A stretch of 64,000 nucleotides of DNA from Acidobacteriaceae bacterium (GTDB taxonomy: Bacteria; Acidobacteriota; Terriglobia; Terriglobales; Acidobacteriaceae): contig JASHNS010000034.1 of the NCBI GenBank assembly GCA_030041515.1, positions 1 to 64,000 on the forward strand, written 5' to 3'. Under the pieces are notes generated by a model. The model was not told the origin of the DNA. It saw nothing but the letters and a program-made list of their open reading frames with translations, and did no database searches. Each line of letters opens with the position of its first letter. The first letter of the stretch is position 1. A program made the translations under genes and the position numbers. Positions 1-8,427 of this stretch are shown in pieces.

Positions 1-811
1 CGTGCTGGCCGGCGAGGTGAAGGACCTGCTGCTGCTGGACGTAACGCCGCTGACGCTGTCGATTGAGACGCTGGGCGGCGTGGCTACGCCGATGATCCCG
101 CGCAACACCACGATCCCGACGAAGAAGACGGAGACGTTTTCGACGGCGGCCGACAGCCAGACGGAAGTCGAGGTTCACGTGCTGCAGGGCGAGCGGCCCA
201 TGGCGGCGCAGAACCGGACGCTGGGTAAGTTCAAGCTGAGCGGCATTCCTCCGGCGCCGCGTGGGATCCCGCAGATCGAGGTGACATTCGACATCGATGC
301 CAACGGCATCCTGAACGTGACCGCCAAGGATAACGCCACCGGCAAGGACCAGAAAATCACCATTACTTCCTCCTCCGGCCTCAGCAAGGAAGAAGTGGAG
401 CGGATGGCGAAGGAAGCCGAAGCGCACTCCGCTGAGGACAAGCAGAAGCGCGACGAGATCGAGGCTCGCAACCAGCTCGACGGCCTCGTCTACAACATGG
501 AGAAGATGCTGAAGGAGAGCGGCGACAAAGTCAGCGGCCCGGAGAAGGCCGAGGTTGAGTCGGCGCTGGCCGAGGCGAAGAAGACGCTGGAAGGAACGCC
601 GAGCCCGGCCGAGATGAACGCGGCACGGGAGAAGCTGACGGCAGCCTCCCACAAGCTGGCCGAGGCTATGTACAAAGCCAACGCGGCGAACCCCGCAGGC
701 GCGGGCGTTCCGCCGACCGATGGCGCAGCAGCGGCCGAGGGCACGACCGAACAGAAGAAAGACGAGGCCGTGATCGATGCCGAGTACGTGGACGTGGAGG
801 ACAAGAAATAG
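1..811 (+). CDS. dnaK: Chaperone DnaK, C-terminal part (cut by window edge)
   Basis: Hsp70 chaperone that binds unfolded hydrophobic segments and releases them on ATP binding, working with DnaJ and GrpE in the cytoplasm. Only the last 269 codons or so are present: the linker and start of the substrate-binding domain ([19 protein letters not shown]), the beta-sandwich with the NTTIPTKK and STAADSQ blocks and the [21 protein letters not shown] segment, then the helical lid and the acidic tail ending in [10 protein letters not shown], typical of bacterial DnaK. The ATPase domain lies outside the window. The GTG at position 2 is an internal codon, not the start. The gene is followed by a strong hairpin and then by a small ORF, dnaJ and hspR on the same strand, the usual heat-shock grouping in actinobacteria and acidobacteria. 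Confidence 0.98.
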   Translation, partial: VLAGEVKDLLLLDVTPLTLSIETLGGVATPMIPRNTTIPTKKTETFSTAADSQTEVEVHVLQGERPMAAQNRTLGKFKLSGIPPAPRGIPQIEVTFDIDANGILNVTAKDNATGKDQKITITSSSGLSKEEVERMAKEAEAHSAEDKQKRDEIEARNQLDGLVYNMEKMLKESGDKVSGPEKAEVESALAEAKKTLEGTPSPAEMNAAREKLTAASHKLAEAMYKANAANPAGAGVPPTDGAAAAEGTTEQKKDEAVIDAEYVDVEDKK

Positions 812-850
812 CAGTCAGCGGCCGGCTTCCAGCCGTCAGCAAGGCTCACG

Positions 851-872
851 GGGCGTTCCGCGAGGAACGCCC
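851..872 (+). terminator. Hairpin after dnaK (terminator or processing site)
   Basis: A perfect 9-bp stem, GGGCGTTCC (851-859) pairing with GGAACGCCC (864-872), is closed by the tetraloop GCGA, a GNRA-type loop. It begins 39 nt after the dnaK stop. The downstream sequence TAGCTTTAGG holds only a short T run, so termination may be partial. It could lower expression of the downstream dnaJ-hspR part relative to dnaK, or protect the 3' end of the dnaK message. Confidence 0.55.
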
Positions 873-909
873 TAGCTTTAGGTTGGAGACGCAATTGAGG
901 GATGCAAAG

Positions 910-1080
910 ATGAGCAACAAAATGTGGAAGTGCGAGCAATTGCGTGCGGGTAAAGTCACGAACAGGGTTTTGTTTGACACCGAAAAGCAGGCCAGTGCCT
1001 TCGCCTCGAAGATGCAGGAGCTTGAGCCGGACCTCTTCTGGCGAGTTGAGGCTGTTGAGGCATGGAGGGTGTGGAACTGA
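910..1080 (+). CDS. Small basic-acidic protein of unknown function between dnaK and dnaJ
   Basis: A 56-residue protein starting MSNKMWKCEQLRAGKV and ending AWRVWN. ATG 910 is preferred over an in-frame TTG at 883 because GAGGG lies at a good distance upstream. There is no signal peptide or membrane segment and a single Cys (residue 8). The composition (Trp at both ends, a charged helical middle with Glu/Lys/Gln) looks like a real small folded protein, not a shadow ORF. It lies co-directionally between dnaK and dnaJ, so it is probably co-transcribed with the heat-shock genes. I do not recognise the family and assign no function. Confidence 0.6.
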   Translation: MSNKMWKCEQLRAGKVTNRVLFDTEKQASAFASKMQELEPDLFWRVEAVEAWRVWN

Positions 1081-1130
1081 TTTTGGGCCGCGCTTTTGCG
1101 CCGACTGGAATTAGTCTGTCATGAGACAAC

Positions 1131-2309
1131 ATGCCACCGACCCAGCACAAAGACTATTACGCAACGCTTGGGGTGAAGAAGGCGGCCACGCCGGAAGAGA
1201 TTCGCAAGGCCTTCCGCAAGCTGGCGCGCAAATATCATCCCGACGTGAATCCGGGCGATAAGAAGGCTGAGGAGAAGTTTAAGGAGATCTCCGAGGCCAA
1301 CGACATTCTTTCCGACGACAAGAAGCGGAAGATCTACGACCAGTTCGGGTTCTACTCCGACCAGATCGACCCGGCGGCGGCTGAGGCGGCGGCACGCGCG
1401 GGAGCGGGCCGCGGCGCGGGCCAGGGGCAGGGTGTGCCCTTCGATTTCGGCGGCTTTGATTTCTCAGAAGAGGCTGCGCCGGGAGCGGGCGGCTCCGGAT
1501 GGGGCAGCTTCCGCGACATCTTCTCCGGCATGTTCAACCGCGAGCGACAGCCGGAGCAGGGGCCGCACCCCGGCACGGATCTTGAATATCAGGTGAACGT
1601 GGACTTTTGGACGGCGATCCGCGGCGGCACGGCGCGGCTGCAGATCCAGCGCCAGGAAGTTTGCCCGACGTGCCACGGGCGGGCCTCGACGGGCGGCGCC
1701 CAGCAATGCCCCGAGTGCCATGGCACCGGACAGGTGACGCAGATGGGCGGCCGGATGAAGTTCAACATCGCCTGCCCGCGATGCGGCGGCACCGGGAAGG
1801 TGCAGCACGCTTGCCCAACCTGCCACGGAGAAGGAACGGTCTACCGTACGGAGCCGCTGGAGTTCCGCATCAAGCCGGGCACGCGCGATGGGCAGCGCAT
1901 CCGGCTGGCCGGCAAGGGCAACGCCGGGGTCAACGGCGGAGCGGCGGGCGACCTTTATCTCATCATCCGCACGGGCACGCACCCGGTCTTCACGCGCCAG
2001 GGCGACGACATTCTGCTGACCATTCCGGTGACGGTCTCGGAAGCGGCGCTGGGGGGACGGATTGAGGTGCCGACGATCGATGGGCGGGCGCAGTTGCGTA
2101 TTCCTCCAGGGACGCAAAGCGGGCAGAAGCTGCGCATGCGCGAGCGCGGCGTCTCGTCGGCGACGAAGGAGAGCGTGCGCGGCGACCAGATTGTCACGGT
2201 AGAAGTGGCGGTCCCGCAGGTACGTGACGAGCGGTCGCGGGAAATCCTGCGGGAATTTGCGCGGCTGAATCCGGACGATCCGCGCGACGCGCTGTGGGCG
2301 AAGGTATAA
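1131..2309 (+). CDS. dnaJ: Chaperone DnaJ (type I Hsp40)
   Basis: Co-chaperone that delivers clients to DnaK and stimulates its ATPase. The J domain spans about residues 7-70 with the HPD motif at 36-38; a Gly/Phe-rich linker follows (about 82-135). The zinc-binding domain has four CxxC pairs at Cys 178/181, 193/196, 215/218 and 228/231 (CPTCHG, CPECHG, CPRCGG, CPTCHG). The C-terminal client-binding domains follow. The length of 392 residues is normal for DnaJ. The first zinc repeat reads CPTCHGRA, not CxxCxGxG, a minor deviation. ATG 1131 gives the canonical N-terminus KDYYATLGV. The next gene's start lies 2 nt after the stop, so translation is probably coupled. Confidence 0.97.
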   Translation: MPPTQHKDYYATLGVKKAATPEEIRKAFRKLARKYHPDVNPGDKKAEEKFKEISEANDILSDDKKRKIYDQFGFYSDQIDPAAAEAAARAGAGRGAGQGQGVPFDFGGFDFSEEAAPGAGGSGWGSFRDIFSGMFNRERQPEQGPHPGTDLEYQVNVDFWTAIRGGTARLQIQRQEVCPTCHGRASTGGAQQCPECHGTGQVTQMGGRMKFNIACPRCGGTGKVQHACPTCHGEGTVYRTEPLEFRIKPGTRDGQRIRLAGKGNAGVNGGAAGDLYLIIRTGTHPVFTRQGDDILLTIPVTVSEAALGGRIEVPTIDGRAQLRIPPGTQSGQKLRMRERGVSSATKESVRGDQIVTVEVAVPQVRDERSREILREFARLNPDDPRDALWAKV

Positions 2310-2311
2310 CG

Positions 2312-2821
2312 ATGCTGGCGCTCGAAACCGCGCGACTGAGATTGCGCGAGATGACTCCTCAGGACGCATCCGCACTGCATGCAGTGTGGGGCAATGCGAA
2401 GACCATGCGCTGGTATCCGCGGGCGCTCACCCCCGAGGAGGTGGATGGGTGGATTACGCGACAGATGGAGCGATACCCTTCGGGAACGGGGTTACTGGCC
2501 ATCGTGCTGAAGGTGACAGGCGAAGTGATTGGCGATTGCGGCCCGGTTTGGCAGGAGATCGATGGGCCAACCGAGCTGGAAATTGGCTATCACGTGCGGC
2601 GTGACTGCTGGAATCGGGGGTTTGCGACAGAGGCCGCGGCTGCGGTGCGCGACTACGCGTTCGCTGAACTCGACTGCGACCACGTGATCTCGCTGATTCG
2701 TCCCGAGAATCTGCCGTCGCGGCGTGTAGCGGAGAAGAACGGGTTCACGGTCAACCGCATGGTTTTCTGGCGTGAGTACGACCACTGCGTCTACAGGCTG
2801 GACAAGGGAGCGGCGAGATGA
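2312..2821 (+). CDS. GNAT-family N-acetyltransferase
   Basis: A 169-residue acetyltransferase of the GNAT fold, closest in pattern to the RimJ/RimL-like group (TARLRLREMTPQDA at the N-terminus, DCWNRGFATEAAAAV as the acetyl-CoA pyrophosphate-binding loop around residues 100-115, RPENLPSRRVAEKNGF near the C-terminus). It would transfer an acetyl group from acetyl-CoA to an amine; the substrate (protein N-terminus, antibiotic or metabolite) cannot be read from sequence. ATG 2312 is chosen over an in-frame GTG at 2294 inside dnaJ, since GAAGG sits about 8 nt upstream and the family motif begins right after the ATG. It follows dnaJ by 2 nt and overlaps the next gene by 4 nt (ATGA), so it sits within the heat-shock operon. 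Confidence 0.85.
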   Translation: MLALETARLRLREMTPQDASALHAVWGNAKTMRWYPRALTPEEVDGWITRQMERYPSGTGLLAIVLKVTGEVIGDCGPVWQEIDGPTELEIGYHVRRDCWNRGFATEAAAAVRDYAFAELDCDHVISLIRPENLPSRRVAEKNGFTVNRMVFWREYDHCVYRLDKGAAR

Positions 2822-3279
2822 CGATCGAGGCCGACCGCAACCGCCATATTGCGACACAATTGATGAACGCGGCCATGACCTACGCGCGGCTGATTCTGCG
2901 CCGCTATGGAGAAATCGGACCGTTTGGCTTCTCGATGAGCCCGGAGGGGGAGATCGCTCGCGAGGTGCTGGAAATCCCGCGCTTGCCGCAGGATCCGGCG
3001 CGGCAATGGAAGCTTCTCGCCGAACACGCGGCGGAGCGTGCACGCAAAGGCAAGGTGCAGGCAATTGCGCTGGGCGCCGGTGTCAGCCTGAAGGAGCCCT
3101 CGGCGGAAGGTTACCTAGATGCAGTGGACATGACGATCGAAGTCAACCACGGCTACGCGATTCAGGTGACGGTACCCTACCGGATCTATGGTGGGCAGTT
3201 TTGGACGCTGATCCCGCGGCGCATCGCAATTGGGAAGCCCGGCATGGAGCAGGAAGTCATGAGCAGGCTGTTCCATTGA
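2818..3279 (+). CDS. Conserved-looking protein of unknown function
   Basis: A 153-residue cytoplasmic protein that I do not recognise. The N-terminal half is helical and charged (MNAAMTYARLILRRYGEIG, then alternating Arg/Glu), and the C-terminal half looks like beta strands (AVDMTIEVNHGY, IQVTVPYRIYGG, FWTLIPRRIAIG). There are no Cys residues, no signal peptide and no transmembrane helix. Its ATG overlaps the stop of the acetyltransferase (ATGA), which argues for coupled translation and possibly a joint function. It is followed after 27 nt by hspR. Position within dnaK-dnaJ-hspR suggests expression under HspR control. Confidence 0.7.
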   Translation: MTIEADRNRHIATQLMNAAMTYARLILRRYGEIGPFGFSMSPEGEIAREVLEIPRLPQDPARQWKLLAEHAAERARKGKVQAIALGAGVSLKEPSAEGYLDAVDMTIEVNHGYAIQVTVPYRIYGGQFWTLIPRRIAIGKPGMEQEVMSRLFH

Positions 3280-3306
3280 AAACGAGAGTTTCAGGGGACA
3301 AAGGAT

Positions 3307-3702
3307 ATGCCCACGAAACGTAAATCGAAAGGTGCGTACATGATCTCGGCGGTGGCGGAGATGTACGACATCCATCCGCAGACGCTGCGGCTTTACGAGC
3401 GCGAGGGGCTGCTGAAGCCGTCGCGCACCGAGGGCAATACGCGCCTGTACACCGATGAGGACCTGGAGCGGCTGGAGTTCATCCTGAACCTGGCGCGCGA
3501 TCTGGGCGTGAACATCGCTGGCATCGCCATCATCCTGCAAATGCGCGAGCGCATGGAGGCGATGAACCGGCAGATGCAGGACTTCGTGGAATACGTGCGC
3601 AGCGAGATGCTTTCGCGGATGCAGAAGGTCAGCGAGCCGAGCGCGGCCATGGTGCCGCTGCGGCGGCCGGTCGTGGTTGCCGAAGAGAAAAGCCGGAAGT
3701 AG
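3307..3702 (+). CDS. hspR: Heat-shock repressor HspR (MerR family)
   Basis: A 131-residue MerR-type DNA-binding protein. After a short basic lead, the helix-turn-helix and wing are clear (YMISAVAEMYDIHPQTLRLYEREGLLKPSRTEGNTRLYT), followed by a helix rich in Met/Glu and a basic tail. HspR typically represses its own dnaK operon by binding an inverted repeat (HAIR) upstream of dnaK, with DnaK as co-repressor; here the operator would lie upstream of the window. The start ATG 3307 has AAAGGA just in front, with AGGGG further up. It is the last gene of the heat-shock group and converges with the minus-strand CRTAC1 gene 9 nt away. Confidence 0.9.
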   Translation: MPTKRKSKGAYMISAVAEMYDIHPQTLRLYEREGLLKPSRTEGNTRLYTDEDLERLEFILNLARDLGVNIAGIAIILQMRERMEAMNRQMQDFVEYVRSEMLSRMQKVSEPSAAMVPLRRPVVVAEEKSRK

Positions 3703-3711
3703 GCGCTGGCG

Positions 3712-5439
3712 TCATGCCCTCTTCTGGAACGGCTCGGCGTGGATGATGCCTGATCCCTCGCGAATGGTCAGAATCTGATCGGCCGGGATGTTCGTGAGGC
3801 GCGTGACCGCGCCGCTCGGCCAGTGAATCTCGATAATATTCGCCCGGGTCGACGATCCGAGCCCGAACGTGAGCACCAATTCACTGGCAGACAGGTAGCT
3901 CGAACCGCTGGTGAGCATCTGCTTCTGCGACGTGATGTTCGACTGCACCCAGACCACCGATCCGATACCGTCGCGATTCGATTTGGTTCCCACGAGCTTG
4001 ATGCGGAGAGCGTGGTTGGTTGCGCCCTGATTCTCGAAGAGCTGCGCGGGACCACCATTCGTGGTGATCGCGATATCCGGAGCGCCGTCGTTGTTGATGT
4101 CGCCATACGCTGCGCCCCGATCCACGCGCGGCGCGTCGAAGGACGCTCCCATCTGCGCAGCGACATCCACGAAATTCTTCCCATCGAGGTTGCGGTAGAG
4201 GTGGGGCGGCTCCGCGTACTTTACGCGGCGCTGGATCATTTCGATGGCGGGATCGAGATGGCCGTCGGCAACGAAGATATCCGGCCAGCCATCGAGGTCG
4301 TAGTCGAAGAAGAAGCAGCCAAACCCAAGGGTAAGCAGGCTGGTGTGGCCAATCGCCGAGGTGGGCGCCTGGTCGACAAACAGACCGTTCTCCTGGTTCT
4401 GATAGAGCGCGATCATCTGGTTGGAGAAGTTGGTGATGACCAGGCTGGGGTAGCCGGATTGGTCATAGTCGGCGGCGGCGATGCCCATGCCGGCGCGCGC
4501 AACGCCGTCTTCGCTGTAGGCGATGCCCTCCGGGATGCCCTTCTCAGTAAACGTGCCGTTGCGGTTGTTGATGTAGAGCTTGTTGGGCTCGGTGTCGTTG
4601 CTCACCGCGATGTCGGGCCAGCCATCCTGATTGGCGTCAAGGATGGCGATGCCAAGGCTCTTCGAGGTCGGATCGTAGAGTCCGGCCTGCTTCGTTTCAT
4701 TCGTGAATGTCCCATTACCGTTGTTGTGCCACAGCTCCAGCGACGCACCCTTGTAGGATTCCGGCGTGCAGTAGGACTTGTGCACGCCGTCCATGGTGCA
4801 GTAGAGGTCGGTCTGCGGCGACCACTGCACATAGTTCGCGACCAGCAGGTCGAGCCGGCCGTCCCGGTCGGTGTCCACCCAGGCAGCGCTGGTGCTCAGT
4901 CCACTCGTACCCGAGCTCGCCAGGCCGGCTTCCTTCGTCACGTCGGTGAACGTCCCGTTGCCGTTGTTGCGGAAGAGGTGGTTGCCACCGTAGGCGGTCA
5001 CAAAGATGTCGTCGTTGCCGTTGTTAAGGTAATCCCCGACGGCGACGCCAAAGCCGTACATGGGAATGGCGAGCCCTGCCTGCTTCGTCACATCGGTAAA
5101 AGTGCCGTCGTGGTTGTTGCGGTAGAGCGCGGGCGTAGTCACGGCGCCGGGATGGCCGGGCCAGCGCGTGCCGTTCACGAAGAAGAGATCCTGCCAGCCG
5201 TCGTTGTTGTAGTCGATGAAGGCGACGCCGGGGCCCATCGTCTCCGGCAGGTATTTCTTGCCGAAGGCGCCGTTGTTGTGGACGAAGTGAATGCCGGCGG
5301 AGCGGGTGATGTCGGCAAAGTGAATGTGCTCCGGCAGAGCGACGGGGTTCGCAGTCGATCCGGCCACTGCGGCTAGAACAGTGAGCCCGGCCAGGGCGAG
5401 CACAGCGGCGGGAACGAGCGCGGCGCGGGAGGACCTCAA
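3712..5439 (-). CDS. CRTAC1-family secreted beta-propeller protein (FG-GAP repeats, ASPIC/UnbV domain)
   Basis: A 575-residue exported protein. A signal peptide (AALVPAAVLALAGLTVLAAVAGS) is followed by repeated FG-GAP/VCBS blades with DxNxDGxxD calcium-type motifs (DYNNDGWQD, DTDRDGRLD, DANQDGWPD, DYDLDGWPD, DINNDGAPD), then a C-terminal ASPIC/UnbV domain (RIKLVGTKSNRDGIGSVV, IHWPSGAVTRL). Such proteins are thought to be extracytoplasmic adhesins or binding proteins; enzymatic function is unknown. It begins with TTG inside the stop codon of the upstream cytochrome gene (TTGA overlap), indicating tight translational coupling with that protein. Confidence 0.9.
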   Translation of the reverse strand: MRSSRAALVPAAVLALAGLTVLAAVAGSTANPVALPEHIHFADITRSAGIHFVHNNGAFGKKYLPETMGPGVAFIDYNNDGWQDLFFVNGTRWPGHPGAVTTPALYRNNHDGTFTDVTKQAGLAIPMYGFGVAVGDYLNNGNDDIFVTAYGGNHLFRNNGNGTFTDVTKEAGLASSGTSGLSTSAAWVDTDRDGRLDLLVANYVQWSPQTDLYCTMDGVHKSYCTPESYKGASLELWHNNGNGTFTNETKQAGLYDPTSKSLGIAILDANQDGWPDIAVSNDTEPNKLYINNRNGTFTEKGIPEGIAYSEDGVARAGMGIAAADYDQSGYPSLVITNFSNQMIALYQNQENGLFVDQAPTSAIGHTSLLTLGFGCFFFDYDLDGWPDIFVADGHLDPAIEMIQRRVKYAEPPHLYRNLDGKNFVDVAAQMGASFDAPRVDRGAAYGDINNDGAPDIAITTNGGPAQLFENQGATNHALRIKLVGTKSNRDGIGSVVWVQSNITSQKQMLTSGSSYLSASELVLTFGLGSSTRANIIEIHWPSGAVTRLTNIPADQILTIREGSGIIHAEPFQKRA

Positions 5440-8288
5440 CGGCCACCTCCCGATGCGGGCAGAAGAACGAGGTTCGGCTCAGGACCGCTGTTCGCGTTCG
5501 CTTCCGCGAGCGGGACAGAGTCATGCTCGTGAATGGGCTGGCGCTCCAGATTATCGAACGGGTGTTTGGCGCGGTAAGGCCCGGTGAGTGTCTGCGCCGC
5601 CTCGTCATCTTTGAAGCGCATGTACCGTTCCTCGTATGCCGCGGATTGCTGAGCGTCGCCGAGGCCGGTGTAGCAGAGCATCAGGTTGTAATTTGCTTCC
5701 AGATCTTCGGGATCGATCGCAATGGCTTTAAGGAACTGGTCGCGCGCCTCCCCGTACTGGCGCTCGAGGAAATACACGCGGCCGAGATCGTTGCGAACGA
5801 CCCGGTCGTAGGGATACTGCAGGATCACGAGGCGCAGTTGCTCGATGGCTCCCGCATAGTCGCCCTGCTGGCGCAGCACGCGGCTCAGGAAGTAATGCGT
5901 GCGGGCGAGGTTGGGATCCAGCGCGAGCGCCCTATTGAGCACGACACTCGCGCCGGCCAGATTTCCTTCCTGGAGGCGCACGCGTCCGATATTCACCCAC
6001 CCATCCGGATTCGCCGGGGCGCACTGCGTGGCACGATCAAAGGCCATCTCCGCAGCCTTCAGATCGCCCTGCAGCAGCAGCCCGATGCCATAGTCGTTCC
6101 ACCGATGCCAGTCGGCTTTCTCAGTGACTGCCTGCGCGGCGGGCTGCGGCGAGCCGGGCGGGAGCACGGTCAGCTCCGCCCTGGACTGCGCCATCACGAC
6201 AATCGGAAGGTTGGGAATGGCTTTGATCTTACCGGAGACATCCGCGGTGCTCGCGGTAAAGACCATCTTTCGGTCATCGTATCCTGGGGTTACATCGTGG
6301 GGCCCTGTGCTGACGAAGTTGCCGGCGAACGAAAACCGGGTGAGGATCCAGGGAAACTTGCGATAGTTCACCCGCGCTACCAGATGGACGTGCCCGCGCG
6401 CGTTCTTCGGGATCTGCAGCCGGAAATGGACGGTGTCTGCGGCGCCGGGCGGGATGAGGTGCACATAGACGGTTGCGCGATCAGCCCACGCATTGCGCTT
6501 GTCGGTAGCGTTGCCGTGCGCGTCGATGGCGAGCCCGCGATAGAACTCGGCGCTGGGATCGACGGGGCCCTTGCCATGGTCTTCTACCATGCCGCTCCAG
6601 AACAGGACTCTGCCCTGATCGTCGGTGGCCTTCAGTTCCACCCAGCAGTCGACGGCGTCTACCGTGCCGCCGGGGAAGAAATGCCCCACGCCGAGCGTGC
6701 GCACCACTACGTCGACGCGAGCCGTCTCACCGGGAACCACCTCACCCTCCACCCTATTGAGCGGAGCTGAGACAGGGGCCACGTTCACCTCGCCGGTCAT
6801 GCCGGTGATCTGCTGCTCCGCCTCTTCGCCGACGGCGAACGTGGTGTTGGCCTGCATCGGCGAGGCAGCTGAGGCCTGGATCACCTGATTCCGGGTCATT
6901 TCCGGCGAAACAGCGAAAATGTCGACGCTGACCTTGTGATCCTGCAGAAATTTCTCGGTGTCGTCGAGCTGGGTTTTGTCCTTGTTCACGAAGGGCAGCG
7001 CGAAGTTGGCCGCGATGAAGCGATGCGAATGAATGAAGCCGTCGACTTCGCCCGCATCGTTCGAGCGCACCGGCGGCATGTGGCAGTCCACGCAGTTTTC
7101 AGGATGTGGCGGGTAATAGAAGGAGCGCGCACCGAATCCGGACACGCCGCTGGCTTGCCAGTTGTCGTAGTCGTTAAAGCCGCGGATCCAGCGATAGTGA
7201 TCCACGGGCACGTCCAGATGCACTTTGTGGCACGCGGAGCAGAACTCGGCGGGATTGTTCTGCATGAAGGGCTTCATGAAGGTGCGCCGATGCGGCTCGG
7301 GATCCTCCTCAATCAAAAAGTCGATCAGCTTCCGCAGGTAAGGGTTCTTCGTGTCGACCAGTTTGAACAGTGCCGGATATTCGATGGTGTACGCCCCGTT
7401 GCCCATGGTGCTGCGCACCGCGCGAATGGAGTGACACACCATGCATCCGATACCGGCCTGCGCGGCGGGCGTAAAGATACGGTCTTTGATGGGCGTATTG
7501 AAGTTGCCCGGAAAGAACAGCGCCGCATCGTGGCAGCCAGCACAGAATTTTGAGGCCTGCACGCCGTCCACGTCCTGCATGTAGACGATCGCCTGACGGT
7601 ACCACTGATTGTTGAACGACGAGTAGTGGTGGGCGGAGCTTTCCCACTCACGATAGATGTCAGCGTGGCACTGCTTGCATGCGGCGGAGTCGACGAAGTA
7701 ATCCTCAGGAACCGTTTTGCCCGTGGAGGTTTCTGCGGAACTGGGGAAAAATTCGCTCTTCGGCCCCGCGCCTTCCTGATCCATGGAAGCCGGCGCGATG
7801 GACGGATTGCGGACCACATATGCGCGTTGCCACGGGACCGTGCGGACCCACCAGGCTCCTGCAGCAACAGCGGAAGCGAGAGCTACGCAGCAGGCCAGAC
7901 GTGCAGAGGTGCGCAGCGGAGTTCCGCGCAACAGACACAGCCGCTCAGAGCGCCCAGCCCAGACGAACAGCAGCACTGCGCAGCCAAGAATGGAGACGAT
8001 CTCATGCGTATAGAGAACCGGCCACATCGGCCGGCGCGCGCCGGTGAAAATGATAATGGCGCCGAGGGCCCCGCCGAGCAGCAATATCGCCCAGCCCAGT
8101 TTTTCCCAGAAGTTGCGGCCTTGCATGAGTCGCGCCATCCAGGGCACACCCAGCACCAGAAACAGCGCGCCGGCGATGATGTGGAAGAGAACGACGGCTT
8201 CATACACGAGAGTGGCCGAAGGAAACGCGAACAGATAGATCGCGCTGCCGGCCAGGCTGAGGGCCCCAGCAATCAGGAATCGTCTCAT
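5436..8288 (-). CDS. Membrane-anchored multihaem cytochrome c with TPR domain
   Basis: A 950-residue protein in three parts. The N-terminus has about four or five hydrophobic helices (residues 3-150). A cytochrome part follows with five CxxCH haem-binding motifs near residues 204, 249, 282, 350 and 399 (CKQCH, CAGCH, CMVCH, CSACH, CVDCH). A beta-rich central region and then about four or five TPR repeats (residues 740-900) complete it. Likely an extracytoplasmic electron-transfer or scaffold protein related to the cytochrome c554-type fold. ATG 8288 is preferred to an in-frame TTG at 8312, because GGAAGAAG lies upstream and a hydrophobic N-terminus follows directly. Its stop overlaps the CRTAC1 start. 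No dedicated electron donor or acceptor gene is nearby. Confidence 0.88.
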   Translation of the reverse strand: MRRFLIAGALSLAGSAIYLFAFPSATLVYEAVVLFHIIAGALFLVLGVPWMARLMQGRNFWEKLGWAILLLGGALGAIIIFTGARRPMWPVLYTHEIVSILGCAVLLFVWAGRSERLCLLRGTPLRTSARLACCVALASAVAAGAWWVRTVPWQRAYVVRNPSIAPASMDQEGAGPKSEFFPSSAETSTGKTVPEDYFVDSAACKQCHADIYREWESSAHHYSSFNNQWYRQAIVYMQDVDGVQASKFCAGCHDAALFFPGNFNTPIKDRIFTPAAQAGIGCMVCHSIRAVRSTMGNGAYTIEYPALFKLVDTKNPYLRKLIDFLIEEDPEPHRRTFMKPFMQNNPAEFCSACHKVHLDVPVDHYRWIRGFNDYDNWQASGVSGFGARSFYYPPHPENCVDCHMPPVRSNDAGEVDGFIHSHRFIAANFALPFVNKDKTQLDDTEKFLQDHKVSVDIFAVSPEMTRNQVIQASAASPMQANTTFAVGEEAEQQITGMTGEVNVAPVSAPLNRVEGEVVPGETARVDVVVRTLGVGHFFPGGTVDAVDCWVELKATDDQGRVLFWSGMVEDHGKGPVDPSAEFYRGLAIDAHGNATDKRNAWADRATVYVHLIPPGAADTVHFRLQIPKNARGHVHLVARVNYRKFPWILTRFSFAGNFVSTGPHDVTPGYDDRKMVFTASTADVSGKIKAIPNLPIVVMAQSRAELTVLPPGSPQPAAQAVTEKADWHRWNDYGIGLLLQGDLKAAEMAFDRATQCAPANPDGWVNIGRVRLQEGNLAGASVVLNRALALDPNLARTHYFLSRVLRQQGDYAGAIEQLRLVILQYPYDRVVRNDLGRVYFLERQYGEARDQFLKAIAIDPEDLEANYNLMLCYTGLGDAQQSAAYEERYMRFKDDEAAQTLTGPYRAKHPFDNLERQPIHEHDSVPLAEANANSGPEPNLVLLPASGGGR

Positions 8289-8427
8289 GGACGCTTCTTC
8301 CAGCTCTCCCAAAATGATGACTGCGCGGATCCGGCGGCCTCTTTAGCGCTCAATCCGGCACGAGCATAGTAGCGGCCGGAGACGACGCCTGACATCCACC
8401 TTTGGATGGAGATCGCGCCGGCAAATC

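Noticed and set aside
3823-5376. Long plus-strand ORF of 517 codons opposite the CRTAC1 gene
   Set aside because: High-GC shadow: Val/Arg/Gly-rich with no motif, while the minus strand encodes a clear propeller protein.
8393-8408. CATCCA/TGGATG hairpin between the lipoprotein and cytochrome genes as a terminator
   Set aside because: Only 6 bp with no T run on the relevant strand; could be chance.
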